Below, one piece after another: positions 8,008 to 16,572 of a DNA stretch of 43,373 bases. The translations under genes and the position numbers were made by a program. The number at the start of each line of letters is the position of its first letter. The first letter of the stretch is position 1. The notes beneath the pieces were generated by a model, which did not search any database, was not told the DNA's origin, and was given only the letters and a program-made list of their open reading frames with translations. The stretch covers positions 1-43,373 of the forward strand of contig JAEUHX010000086.1 of assembly GCA_016792805.1 (NCBI GenBank), given 5' to 3'. The stretch comes from Planctomycetota bacterium. GTDB taxonomy: Bacteria > Planctomycetota > UBA1135 > JACQFD01.

Positions 8008-9887
8008 GGCTGCCTCACATGTGCGGCGCCGCCAGCGTCGGTGTACTTTGCTGGAGGACCTGCCGGCGGGGGCACATCTCGGTCGGAGCTCGTGGCGACG
8101 AACTGAGGGCCTGGAAGAAGGGAGTTGAAGTTTCCCTGAACTAGCCACCGGCCAAATACTTCGCTCCGCTCGGGTCCTTGCACGAGCCCGAAGTCATCCA
8201 TGAAAGTGTTGGGAACTCTCCAGGAGGCCGGAGCCGGTGTAATAAATGGGAGGCTCGGGTTCGCGAGATAGTCGAGGAAAATCAGCTCCAGCTGGCCGCA
8301 GCCCAGCACAGGCGACCCCGAGGCAGGAATGTATGGGGCGTCTGAGTCACCAATAATCAGGGCAGGCTTAGAGACCGGGCTACCTGGATTGGTAAGGTCC
8401 TTCCACCCCTCCACACGAATCACGCTCTTTCCGAATCGCGCGTTCAGCTGGGGGTCTTCGCTGAAGACAATCTTGTCCGCGTCAACACTCACGATATTGC
8501 CTCCAGATTGAGGCCCCCAGATGTTTTTGTAGAGGTAAAGCGCCCCTGCGCCGCCAGCAGCCGGAGGGACCGGACCAGGCCAGTCCGTGCTCTCTCCATG
8601 AACGATGAGATCCTGGATCCCGTCACCAGTCCAGTCCATCACCCAGAGATAGAATCCGAAATTCTCCTTAAACTTACCGACGTTCGCAAAGTGCGAGACC
8701 GTCAAGATCTGTAGGGGCGCGTTTGATCCAGGGCTGGGCGTCACCATGATCACAGGATTGGCGACCGTTGGCTTGGGAATCGTCCCTCCTCGGAAGAGGT
8801 AGACGAGCCCGCGCCGAAACATGTCTTGATTCACAGTACGATCATTTGGCCAGCTCGGCTCCGCTACGATGAGTTCCTCGCCCAAAGTCGAATCACCGAA
8901 TTCTCCGGCATCGATCCAAAAGCCGAAGTCTCCTTTCGCAGGAACGTACCCAAATCCCTGGGGTCGGCGAATGATGGTCACGAGTGGATTCGCAAAATTG
9001 ATTCCAAGCGGTGCATTCACGGGATCATGAACCGACCAGTAAACATAAACACGCCCTTCGTTCGCCTCGGATCGACTCGCTCCAACAATGAGGTCTCTCC
9101 GACCGTCTCCATCCAAGTCGGCTAGTTTGATGCAGTTGCCAAAGAACTTGCCGTTCACCTGACCCGTGCCTGGATCAGGGGCAGGCCGCAAGCCACCTGA
9201 AGGAAACACTGAGAGTTCCTCGCCAGATTGACCAGTGAGCCGAAACGCATCCAAAGCTCCCACCTCGTCGTTCGAGGCAGGAACAAGATCTCGATCCGAT
9301 GAGGGGACGAAGACCAATATTGGCAGCGGCGCCGTGGTCGTCCCGAGATGCCCAACAACGAGCGCCCTCTGTCCCATCTGCTGGCCGTCGTCAAGGACGC
9401 TCGGCGTGAGGCGCCGTGGATCGGCGGATAGCGGCTGTTGCGGCGAGCCGCGAAACACATACGCACGTCCTACCGCATTGAAACTGCCGTCATTTTCATT
9501 AATCGCAGAAATAAGCAGATCGTCATTGCCATCGAGATCCACGTCTCCGACTCCCGCCGAGGATCCAAATTGCGCTCCCGGCGACTGCATCTCCACGATT
9601 CCTCCAAGCGAATCCTTGTCCTTCGCCCAGATTCGGTCGATTCCAGCCGCATGCACCTTCACAGGCGGGTTCGCGGGCGCCGCAGGGGGAGCGGTTTGAG
9701 CCTCCGCCATGGCGGCCAAAGCCAACGTGGCTAACAGGAGGCCGAGCGGGCGAGCCGGCAGGCTCCCGACGAGCGTGCCGCAGTCATAAGTCTCTCTCTC
9801 TCTCTCTCTCTCTGGACTTACGGTCGTTGGGCTGAAGCATGGGGGCACTCCGAATGGCGGCCGGCGCCATGCCAGCTGCCGAGACAT
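8004..9887 (-). CDS. FG-GAP repeat (integrin alpha-like) secreted protein; start uncertain
   Basis: Up to 627 residues. Several FG-GAP/VCBS blades carry calcium loops: GVGDVDLDGNDDLLIS, LADLDGDGRRDLIVGASRS, WVMDWTGDGIQDLIVHGES; together they should form a beta-propeller on an exported protein. The hydrophobic export signal (RPLGLLLATLALAAMAEAQ) sits about 45-63 residues after the most upstream ATG, an unusually long lead. That lead contains the acidic/basic run ERERERE encoded by a TC/AG dinucleotide tract (9791-9813). An ATG next to the tract at 9786 is out of frame, and an in-frame GTG also lies ahead of the tract. The translation start, and possibly the reading frame, therefore depends on the tract length. 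Overlaps the downstream gene by ATGA. Confidence 0.8.
   Translation of the reverse strand: MSRQLAWRRPPFGVPPCFSPTTVSPERERERETYDCGTLVGSLPARPLGLLLATLALAAMAEAQTAPPAAPANPPVKVHAAGIDRIWAKDKDSLGGIVEMQSPGAQFGSSAGVGDVDLDGNDDLLISAINENDGSFNAVGRAYVFRGSPQQPLSADPRRLTPSVLDDGQQMGQRALVVGHLGTTTAPLPILVFVPSSDRDLVPASNDEVGALDAFRLTGQSGEELSVFPSGGLRPAPDPGTGQVNGKFFGNCIKLADLDGDGRRDLIVGASRSEANEGRVYVYWSVHDPVNAPLGINFANPLVTIIRRPQGFGYVPAKGDFGFWIDAGEFGDSTLGEELIVAEPSWPNDRTVNQDMFRRGLVYLFRGGTIPKPTVANPVIMVTPSPGSNAPLQILTVSHFANVGKFKENFGFYLWVMDWTGDGIQDLIVHGESTDWPGPVPPAAGGAGALYLYKNIWGPQSGGNIVSVDADKIVFSEDPQLNARFGKSVIRVEGWKDLTNPGSPVSKPALIIGDSDAPYIPASGSPVLGCGQLELIFLDYLANPSLPFITPAPASWRVPNTFMDDFGLVQGPERSEVFGRWLVQGNFNSLLPGPQFVATSSDRDVPPPAGPPAKYTDAGGAAHVRQP
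9791..9813. repeat. (TC)n dinucleotide microsatellite, 11.5 units
   Basis: Uninterrupted TC/AG tract of 23 bases within the 5' end of the FG-GAP gene (AG on the coding strand). Simple tracts of this length are prone to slipped-strand changes, and each one-unit change would shift the upstream frame by two bases relative to the signal peptide. The tract is also purine-rich on the coding strand and could influence ribosome binding. Confidence 0.95.
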
Positions 9888-10531
9888 GGAGTATTGAACC
9901 CCTCGTCGGTAACGGCGTCAACCCATCAATGGAATGCGCGCGCAGCGAGCGTGGCAAGCAGTCCTTCGACCACGGCCGTTCCAGAAGTGGTGTTATGGCA
10001 TACGAGCCTGATCTTTCGAACACAGGGATCGCAGTCCACTCCTATCTCACATGGAGAGCCCCGTCCCATCGCCCTTATTCACATTTCGGAGAAGTGATCC
10101 ACCAGGCGCTCAAGGGCTAATTGCCCGTGGCAGAAGTGCGCCAAGCGCTTGCACACATGCTGCGCACTGCGAGCGCGCGTATTTTTCGTGAGATCGAGAC
10201 GGACTGCCGCAAACGTAGCAAGAAGTTACAGGGAGACGGCCCCAAGATGAGATCGCGGAATAGCCCCGCGTCCAGCTCGGAGGACTCCTGCCGAGGGCAG
10301 CTAGGCGCAGCGGCCGGGTCATCCTCGAAGAGATGGATGTCGCGGAGGGGCGGCGAATCGTGCGCGACGCTACTCCGCTCTCGCGTTCGCATTGGATTCC
10401 CGGGGAGGCGCGCCTTTGGATCGCGACGCGGCGACGCTCGCCAAGAGGCACCCCCCCGGCGAAACTCTTCGTTCGATCGCACCCAGGGCCGCCTTTCCAT
10501 TGCCGCATCGCGAACCCCTACGAACAGCGCC
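9888..10531. other. Gene-free divergent intergenic region
   Basis: About 640 bases between the divergent FG-GAP and kinase-FGE genes. The plus strand is open from an ATG at 10121 into the kinase, but the extra 137 codons are Arg/Ser-rich, look like no known domain and precede the natural kinase N-terminus, so I treat them as non-coding. No tRNA, convincing promoter consensus or terminator could be recognised. It presumably holds the promoters of both genes. Confidence 0.5.
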
Positions 10532-12733
10532 ATGAGCCCGGACCGCGACCCTACAGGGAATCCGAATGAAGGAGCGAGCAGCGATCCGCTCGAAGGCTGG
10601 GTCGAGCGCTTTCTTGCGGCGCTCACAGAACGCCCTGGGCTCACGCCCGAGGAGTTCGCGGCGCAGGCGCCGCCGGAGATCCGGGAGGAACTCATCGAGC
10701 GCTGCCGCGCGCATCAATTCCTGGCGGATATGGAGGCAGGGCGCGAAACGGACGAATCAGACGAGGCGGCTCGGAAAATTGGCGAATTTCGAATCCTGCG
10801 GGAGCTCGGACGCGGCACCGGCGGCGCCGTCTATTTGGCGTGGCAGCCGTCGCTCCGGCGGCATGTGGCCTTGAAGGTGCTGCACGCGGTGCATTCGGAG
10901 GAAGACCTCGGCCTGCTGCGCTTTCGGCGCGAGGCCACGTCCGGAGCGAAGCTCAATCACTCGGGAATTGTGCAGGTCTACGCGCGCGGAGCGGCCGGCG
11001 GTGAACATTATATTGCAATGGAGTATGTCTCTGGAGGCTCGCTCGCGAAGGATCTGGAGCGGCTGCGCCAGCAGCTCGGCGAATCGTCGGTGAACGCGAA
11101 GCGTCTCCCGGAGCCCCAACGCAAGATGATTGACATCGAGCGATCGGTCAGAATCGTTGCGGAAGTGGCCGACGCGCTGGCCCACGCCCACGGAGTCGGC
11201 GTGGTTCATCGGGACGTGAAGCCGCAGAACATCCTTCTCACCGCGGACGGTCACGCGAAGCTCTCCGACTTCGGACTCGCAAAAGACCACAATGAGCCTT
11301 CGCTCACTGTCGAGGGGCGGGTCGCGGGAACGCCGTACTACATGAGTCCCGAGCAGGCGCTCGCAAAGAGTATACAAATTGACCACCGTTCGGACGTCTT
11401 CTCGCTTGGCGTGGTCCTATATGAGCTGCTGACGCTCCATCTTCCGTTTGAGGGAGGAACGATGGCGGAAGTGCTCTACGCCATCTCGTTCCGTCCGCAC
11501 CGAAAGCTCCGTGACGTGAATCCTCGCGTGCCGCTCGATCTTGAGCTTGTGTGCACGAAGGCGCTCGAGAAAGCGCGCGAGGATCGTTACTCCTCGGCAG
11601 CAGAGTTTGCGGAGGATCTGCGGCGTTTCCTGCGGCACGAAGCGGTACGGGCGAAGGCGCCGTCGCTGCGGCGCCGAGCCGCGCGATGGCTCGGGCGCAA
11701 TCGCCGGCAGGCAGCCATCGGCGCCGCAGCGCTCGGTGCCCTCGGCGTCGGTGGATTTGCGCTCGCGAAGGCGCTTGAGCCCGACCGCCGCGTGCGCGTC
11801 ACGATCCGCTGTGAGCTGCCGGGAGCCCGCGTGAAGGCAATTCCGTTCGATGCGACGAAGGGGCGCTCCCTCGGTGCGCCGATGGAGCTCGGCCTGGCGC
11901 CGGCCAACACACGGCTGGAGCCCGGCGCCTACCGATTTGTGGTGGACGTGCCTGGAGAGGGATTCGCCGAGCTGACGGAGCTTCTGAAGGACGGCGAGGG
12001 CGCTCGCGACTTCAACGCGATTATTCGAAACACCGCCTCGGTCGTGCGTTCGGGAATGATAAGAATCAGCTCGCAGCCTTTCACATTCGGGGCCGAGTCT
12101 CATCCGAATTCATTTCTCGCGAAGACCATAATTACACTTCCGGAATTCTGGATCGATGCGGCGGAGGTCTCGAACGGAGATTACAAAAAGTTCGTCGCAG
12201 AGACGGGAGCACGGCGTCCGATGACTCTGCGGGAGGATGTTCTGCTGGACGATCGCCCGGTGACCGGGGTCACGTTTCATGAAGCTCAGGAGTACGCGCG
12301 TTGGGCAGGAAAGCGGCTGCCGACGATGCACGAATGGGAGCGCGTGGCGCGCAGCACGGACGGGCGGCTCTGGCCGTGGGCGCCCGGCACGCAGCCGTCG
12401 GGGACCTGCGCTCCGTGGCTGAACGGGGCTCGCGCCGACTATGCGACGGAAGACCGGCTGAAGGAGTACGAGCGGTGGACGCTGCCGGTCGGAAGCTGCC
12501 CCGAGCTGCGCAGCGCCGACGGCGTCTCGCACCTCTTTGGAAACGTCCGCGAATGGACGGAATCGCCCCACGTACTGCCGACGGGCGCGTGGCTCGGCGA
12601 GCTACGAGTGTTCAAAGGCGGATCTTGGTTCGATTCCCCCACTGGGTTTCGTTTGGATGTCAGCCTCGCGGCGCTGGCGGACAAAGGCAGCGTCGATGTG
12701 GGCTTCCGCTGCGCGAAAAGTGCAGCGCCGTAA
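10532..12733 (+). CDS. Membrane Ser/Thr protein kinase with C-terminal FGE-sulfatase-like domain
   Basis: 733 residues from the ATG at 10532, chosen because the sequence before it is low-complexity. The kinase domain spans about residues 86-360: GRGTGG loop, VALK Lys115, HRDVKPQN (226-233), DFG (246-248) and the activation-segment end GTPYYMSPEQ. A transmembrane helix lies near residues 394-412 after an Arg-rich stretch. Next comes an extracytoplasmic beta-domain (VRVTIRCELPGARVKAIPFD), then an FGE-sulfatase/SUMF1-like fold (EFWIDAAEVSNGDYKKFV, RLPTMHEWERVAR, NVREWTES, FKGGSWFDS, VGFRCAK). The paired cysteines that follow GGSW in true formylglycine-generating enzymes are absent, so this domain is probably a binding or sensor module. 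Kinase-FGE fusions are known in Planctomycetes. Confidence 0.9.
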   Translation: MSPDRDPTGNPNEGASSDPLEGWVERFLAALTERPGLTPEEFAAQAPPEIREELIERCRAHQFLADMEAGRETDESDEAARKIGEFRILRELGRGTGGAVYLAWQPSLRRHVALKVLHAVHSEEDLGLLRFRREATSGAKLNHSGIVQVYARGAAGGEHYIAMEYVSGGSLAKDLERLRQQLGESSVNAKRLPEPQRKMIDIERSVRIVAEVADALAHAHGVGVVHRDVKPQNILLTADGHAKLSDFGLAKDHNEPSLTVEGRVAGTPYYMSPEQALAKSIQIDHRSDVFSLGVVLYELLTLHLPFEGGTMAEVLYAISFRPHRKLRDVNPRVPLDLELVCTKALEKAREDRYSSAAEFAEDLRRFLRHEAVRAKAPSLRRRAARWLGRNRRQAAIGAAALGALGVGGFALAKALEPDRRVRVTIRCELPGARVKAIPFDATKGRSLGAPMELGLAPANTRLEPGAYRFVVDVPGEGFAELTELLKDGEGARDFNAIIRNTASVVRSGMIRISSQPFTFGAESHPNSFLAKTIITLPEFWIDAAEVSNGDYKKFVAETGARRPMTLREDVLLDDRPVTGVTFHEAQEYARWAGKRLPTMHEWERVARSTDGRLWPWAPGTQPSGTCAPWLNGARADYATEDRLKEYERWTLPVGSCPELRSADGVSHLFGNVREWTESPHVLPTGAWLGELRVFKGGSWFDSPTGFRLDVSLAALADKGSVDVGFRCAKSAAP

Positions 12734-12807
12734 CGGCGCGTGCGCGGCTAGCGTGGCGGGCTCCTGCTGTTCCCTAACAGGCTGCTAAGCCCCTGACCTC
12801 TCTGCTT

Positions 12808-12815
12808 AGGAGGAG
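12808..12815 (+). promoter_or_regulatory. Strong Shine-Dalgarno site
   Basis: AGGAGGAG lies four bases before the ATG at 12820. It is a clear Shine-Dalgarno match and fixes the start of the following gene of unknown function. Confidence 0.8.
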
Positions 12816-12819
12816 TCCG

Positions 12820-13479
12820 ATGACATTCGCGAGCCTCGTGCTGTCGTACAAGTTCGACAATGCAATCAATTATCTGAGCGGATCGCTGAAGGAGCGAGAC
12901 ACGTTCGATCGCGAGATCTCGAACGAGATCTTGAATGTCTTTACAATTGATCTCCGAGACGCGTGGGTGTCGTTTCCGTTCCTCATGGCGCCGCGGGTCT
13001 ATCCGAGCATGGCGGATGTGCGCGCCGCCATGGAATCGCGGCTGATGGATCTGAATGTTAACTGGCCTCCGACGAACGCCGTGGGGAACCCGATACCTCC
13101 TTATCAGGACGCCGGACCGCTGAAGCTCGTGAGCGCCTCGAATTGGGAGATTCGCTATGTGTACATATCTCCCATCGAGCACCGCATCATTCTGGTGCCG
13201 CCGCTTGCGTACACCGACAACGCGACTGGCGCGGAGAAACCGTGGGTCAAGTCGGCCGTCTTCAAGGGAGACTCGGGAACGGGGAACTTCCCCGTAGTGG
13301 CGTCGGTGACGATGCGGCTTTCGTGGGCTTTCGAGATCGATCGGTCGGTGCTCTCTCTCGATGAACAAATGCGGCTCTTCGCGTACGAGCTCAGCGAGAT
13401 TCGTCGAAATGGCGGCGGCAACGGGCTCGACGGCCGGATTCTTGTTAACGGCACCGGAGCACGGCGCCCACATCCGTGA
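12820..13479 (+). CDS. Protein of unknown function
   Basis: 219 residues, ATG start with a strong Shine-Dalgarno site, no signal peptide or membrane helix. I do not recognise it. Visible features are a basic/acidic N-terminal helix region (DNAINYLSGSLKERDTFDREISNEIL), a middle segment with many aromatics (NWEIRYVYISPIEHRIILVPPLAYT) and a C-terminal segment VASVTMRLSWAFEIDRSVLSLDEQ. The alternating strand pattern suggests a mostly beta protein. It follows the kinase-FGE gene by 86 bases on the same strand and could be its partner or a separate unit. Codon use matches the neighbours. Confidence 0.7.
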   Translation: MTFASLVLSYKFDNAINYLSGSLKERDTFDREISNEILNVFTIDLRDAWVSFPFLMAPRVYPSMADVRAAMESRLMDLNVNWPPTNAVGNPIPPYQDAGPLKLVSASNWEIRYVYISPIEHRIILVPPLAYTDNATGAEKPWVKSAVFKGDSGTGNFPVVASVTMRLSWAFEIDRSVLSLDEQMRLFAYELSEIRRNGGGNGLDGRILVNGTGARRPHP

Positions 13480-13762
13480 ACATTTGCGGGGCGCGCCCCG
13501 CGCGGGAACAGCGCGATCGTTGATATCGCGCCGCGGGCCGGTTCGCACACAACAAAAACGGATCGGCCGGCGGCGGCGTGGAAGACATGGCTGCACGCAA
13601 GCGTCGTTCGCTGGCCGCGGCGCAGGCGACGGACATCGGACGGACACCGCCGTGGGGACGGCGGCTCCGCGCGAGAGGTTCATGGATTTGCCTACGCCGA
13701 GACCGACGCGTGCCGCCGCCGGCTCGATCCGAAAGTGATTGAGTCTCCTTGCTCTCCGCTTC
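13480..13762. other. Intergenic region with 16-base perfect palindrome
   Basis: Convergent gap between the unknown gene and the DUF1501 gene. Positions 13486-13501 are GCGGGGCGCGCCCCGC, a perfect palindrome that can extrude as a hairpin just after the stop codon of the upstream gene. The core matches the B-type hairpin of the repeat family at 22.6-23.1 kb (CGCGGGGC-TT-GCCCCGCG) except at the centre. It may be a terminator-like element or a lone repeat relic; there is no T-run. Confidence 0.5.
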
Positions 13763-15049
13763 TCAGCAGAGCGTCACACCGGGGTAGTTCGCAACATATC
13801 CCGAGAATACCGATGCCACATTCGGATTATTGAGCCTTCGATCCACAATCTCCGCGAGCACATCGCGCACGTCGATCGTGACATCGAGGTCCTGCCCTTG
13901 GAACATCTGTGCGGCGGCGATCCCGGGCCAGCTCGTCAGCACGCGCCCTCCGTCCACACATCGGCCCATCACGAACATGGCGTTTCCGTAGCCGTGGTCC
14001 GTGCCGGCGCTCCCGTTCTCGCGCACCGTCCGGCCGAACTCGGAGACCACCACGACGGTCACGCCCGGCGCTGAAGGCGATTGCAACACATCGGCATCGA
14101 ATGCCGCGAGCCCCTGCGCCAGCGCGGTCGCCAGCTGCTGGAAGGTCCCGCTGAAGACGCCCTGCGTTCCGTGCGTGTCCCAGTCGGCGAGGTCGATCGC
14201 GATCGCCTCCACGCCGACCTGCGCCTTCACGAGCGCCGCCGTCGACTTCAGCGCACGCCCGAACGCACCATAAGAGCCCGTCGTCGGATAGACCGCGCCG
14301 TTCGAAGGCACATATCCTGCAAAGTTCACCGTTTTCAGCAGCGTGATCGTCGAGAGCGTGTCGAGCCCGCTCTTGCCGAGTGGCTCGCCCGGAAGACCAT
14401 ACATCTGCTGCAGCGTTGCGCGCCGCTCGGTCTCCGTGGCCGCCGACCCCGCAAGGCCGAACGCCTCCAGCACCGGCACGGGGAGCGTCTTCGGCGCACC
14501 CGAAAGCGAGTGCGGTGAGCTCGTGCGCACGCCGATTCCTCGCAAAAGTGAGTTCGGAACCGTCGAGCCCACGCTCTGCAGATGTCGCGCGATCCAGCCG
14601 CTCGCCACGAGCCCCGCCGGGTCAGCCGTCTCCACGAGCCGCTCCTTCTCGAAGTGCGATCGGTTCGCCACCGGCAGCCCGGTCGCGTGCACCACGAGAA
14701 GCCGCTTTGTCACATAAGCTGGCATCAGCGGGGCGAGCACCGGATGGAATCCAAAGAATCCATCGAGGTCGATCGCCGCGTTCGGCGAGCCGCTCGTCGG
14801 CGAAGGCACCGCCAGCGTCGGGCGAGCAGTCAAATATCCCGGGTCTCCGTACGGAGGCACGAGCGCAAGCCCGTCGGATCCGCCGCGGAGAAAAATTGCA
14901 ACAAGAACGTCGCGCTCCACCCCTGCCGCGCGCGACGGTGAGGCGAGCGCCACGCGCGGGAGCCATCCGGTGCCGGCTGCCGCAAGCGCACCGCCCGCCA
15001 TGCCACTCAAGAATGCCCGCCGCGACGGCCGCTGCTTGGAGGTTTCCAT
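13763..15049 (-). CDS. DUF1501 family protein with Tat signal
   Basis: 429 residues from the ATG at 15049. A longer frame exists, but this ATG starts directly before a twin-arginine signal (RRAFLSGMAGGALAAAG) and has GGAG six bases upstream. DUF1501 proteins have an alkaline-phosphatase/sulfatase-like fold and are abundant in Planctomycetes. Family motifs seen: VLVAIFLRGGSDGLALVPPYGD, SHFEKERLVETAD, DLADWDTHGTQ, VVVVSEFGRTVRENG with DHGYGNAMFVMG. Predicted to be exported folded by the Tat system. The substrate is not known for the family. It follows the DUF1800 gene by 10 bases, the usual pairing. Confidence 0.92.
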   Translation of the reverse strand: METSKQRPSRRAFLSGMAGGALAAAGTGWLPRVALASPSRAAGVERDVLVAIFLRGGSDGLALVPPYGDPGYLTARPTLAVPSPTSGSPNAAIDLDGFFGFHPVLAPLMPAYVTKRLLVVHATGLPVANRSHFEKERLVETADPAGLVASGWIARHLQSVGSTVPNSLLRGIGVRTSSPHSLSGAPKTLPVPVLEAFGLAGSAATETERRATLQQMYGLPGEPLGKSGLDTLSTITLLKTVNFAGYVPSNGAVYPTTGSYGAFGRALKSTAALVKAQVGVEAIAIDLADWDTHGTQGVFSGTFQQLATALAQGLAAFDADVLQSPSAPGVTVVVVSEFGRTVRENGSAGTDHGYGNAMFVMGRCVDGGRVLTSWPGIAAAQMFQGQDLDVTIDVRDVLAEIVDRRLNNPNVASVFSGYVANYPGVTLC

Positions 15050-15059
15050 GTTGGCTCCG

Positions 15060-16493
15060 TTACATCCACTGAAAGGCGGGAGAAGAGAGTGCGAGCGCGA
15101 GAGTCTCTTTGCGCCGCGTCGAGTTCGAAGGATTGACACTCAAGAATGACAAGAGAGCTTGCTTCTGTGCGCTCGGCATGGCGCCGAGGAAGAGCTCCGC
15201 GTCGATGTGGTCCATCACCTGTTGAGCCGTCGTCTTGCCGGCGAAGAAGCTATTCAGATTCACCACCGTGTCCCAGATCACCCCGTCGGTGAGTTCGGTA
15301 TTGAAGTTCCATCGCGGCAGCATCAGGTCGGACCACTGCTGAAACGTGTCCGGAGGTCCGTTCGGGGTCACAAAGTCGAACGGGAGATCGCCCGCCGACG
15401 CAAACCGCGCTCGCCGGTGATGTCCACCCGGGCCGTTCAGCGTCGTCGGGATCGCGCGCATCGAAGCCACAAAAGAGTGGAACGGCCTCCTGAGCTTGCG
15501 CTTCGCGGCGAGCACGTTCTGCGGCTGCAGGATCGCTCGCACCACCTGCTTCAGATCGGTGCCCGACGCCAGATACACCGAAGCGACATACGCCACCAGC
15601 GACTCCGGGACCTCCTCGCCGAGGAACCATCGGCAGAGCTTCCCTGCGAGGAAGTGTGCGGTATTGGGATGATTCGCGAGCGCCGCCGCCACGGTGAGCC
15701 CGTCCTGAATTCCTCCGCCCGATGGGATCGACAGGCCGAGCACGTTCTTCGCGCCGTTGTCGTGGAGCGCGGCGCTGAAGTGATACGTCCCAGCGCCAAC
15801 GCCGCTCCCGAAGGATTTGTATCCCCAGCCTGTCAGGCATCGCGCGGCCGCGATCACGTCGGCCTGGGTGTAGCCGTTGTCGACGCCGAGCGTGTGGAGC
15901 TCCATGAGCTCGCGCGCATAATTCTGATTGGGCGAGCCGGCAATGCTCAGTTGATTATCAAGATAATGCAACATCGCCGGGCCTTGCGCCACGGCTCCCA
16001 GGAGGTCCGAGAACTTTCCGAGCGCGTGCTGGCGGATGATTCCCTGATGGAACGGCAGCAGCAGATTCCAGACGCTCGGCTTCCCGGCGTAAATATTGAA
16101 GTGATCATTCCAGAACTGAACGACACGTTCGTAGAGCTGCCGCTTGCTCTTTTGCGCTCTCAGGATCGTGGCATCCTGGAGCACGGGGATGACCGCCTCG
16201 CCCGAGTATGCCCACAATTGTGCCGACGTAAGAAATACCTCGGGATAGCTCGCAGCGAGCTGCGCGTCCAAGGCCGAGTCGTCGATCGACGCCGGCGCGA
16301 GCTGCATTTCTAAGAATCCGTGGTAGCCGAGCTGCTGCGCCTGGATCAGCTCCGCCGGACGCGGCCCGAAGGTGATCCGCGCGAGCAGCTTTCTTAGCAG
16401 GAGCTCGCCGCGATCGACCGGACTTTGGGGTGCGGCCGGCGCGCCGGCCATGGGGCCCTGGAGTAGCGAAGCGTACGAAGGGGTGGGGGTCAT
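15060..16493 (-). CDS. DUF1800 family protein
   Basis: 477 residues. Recognised by LLRKLLARITFGPRPAELIQ near the N-terminus, LQLAPASIDDSALDAQL-type helices, FWNDHFNIYAGKP, the family hallmark QNYARELMELHTLGVDNGYTQADV and the C-terminal helices around TPNGPPDTFQQW. DUF1800 proteins are large helical proteins of unknown biochemical role, nearly always encoded next to a DUF1501 gene. No clear signal peptide is visible in front of VDRGELLLRK, although the partner has a Tat signal, so the pair might be exported as a complex; that is inference. First gene of the two-gene operon; the start is 79 bases from the divergent kinase gene. Confidence 0.92.
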   Translation of the reverse strand: MTPTPSYASLLQGPMAGAPAAPQSPVDRGELLLRKLLARITFGPRPAELIQAQQLGYHGFLEMQLAPASIDDSALDAQLAASYPEVFLTSAQLWAYSGEAVIPVLQDATILRAQKSKRQLYERVVQFWNDHFNIYAGKPSVWNLLLPFHQGIIRQHALGKFSDLLGAVAQGPAMLHYLDNQLSIAGSPNQNYARELMELHTLGVDNGYTQADVIAAARCLTGWGYKSFGSGVGAGTYHFSAALHDNGAKNVLGLSIPSGGGIQDGLTVAAALANHPNTAHFLAGKLCRWFLGEEVPESLVAYVASVYLASGTDLKQVVRAILQPQNVLAAKRKLRRPFHSFVASMRAIPTTLNGPGGHHRRARFASAGDLPFDFVTPNGPPDTFQQWSDLMLPRWNFNTELTDGVIWDTVVNLNSFFAGKTTAQQVMDHIDAELFLGAMPSAQKQALLSFLSVNPSNSTRRKETLALALSSPAFQWM

Positions 16494-16572
16494 GGATTTC
16501 CGCTCCGCCTCCCAAAGGCGCCCCGAATTTTCCGTGTGACGTCGAAATCGGGCTCAGGCGGTTCCTCCGTAG

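Noticed and set aside
10121..10531. 137-codon N-terminal extension of the kinase-FGE protein
   Set aside because: Arg/Ser-rich, without any recognisable domain; the ATG at 10532 gives a normal N-terminus.
14380..16313. Plus-strand open frames opposite the DUF1501 and DUF1800 genes
   Set aside because: Both minus-strand proteins have clear family motifs; the plus-strand frames are Arg-rich shadows.
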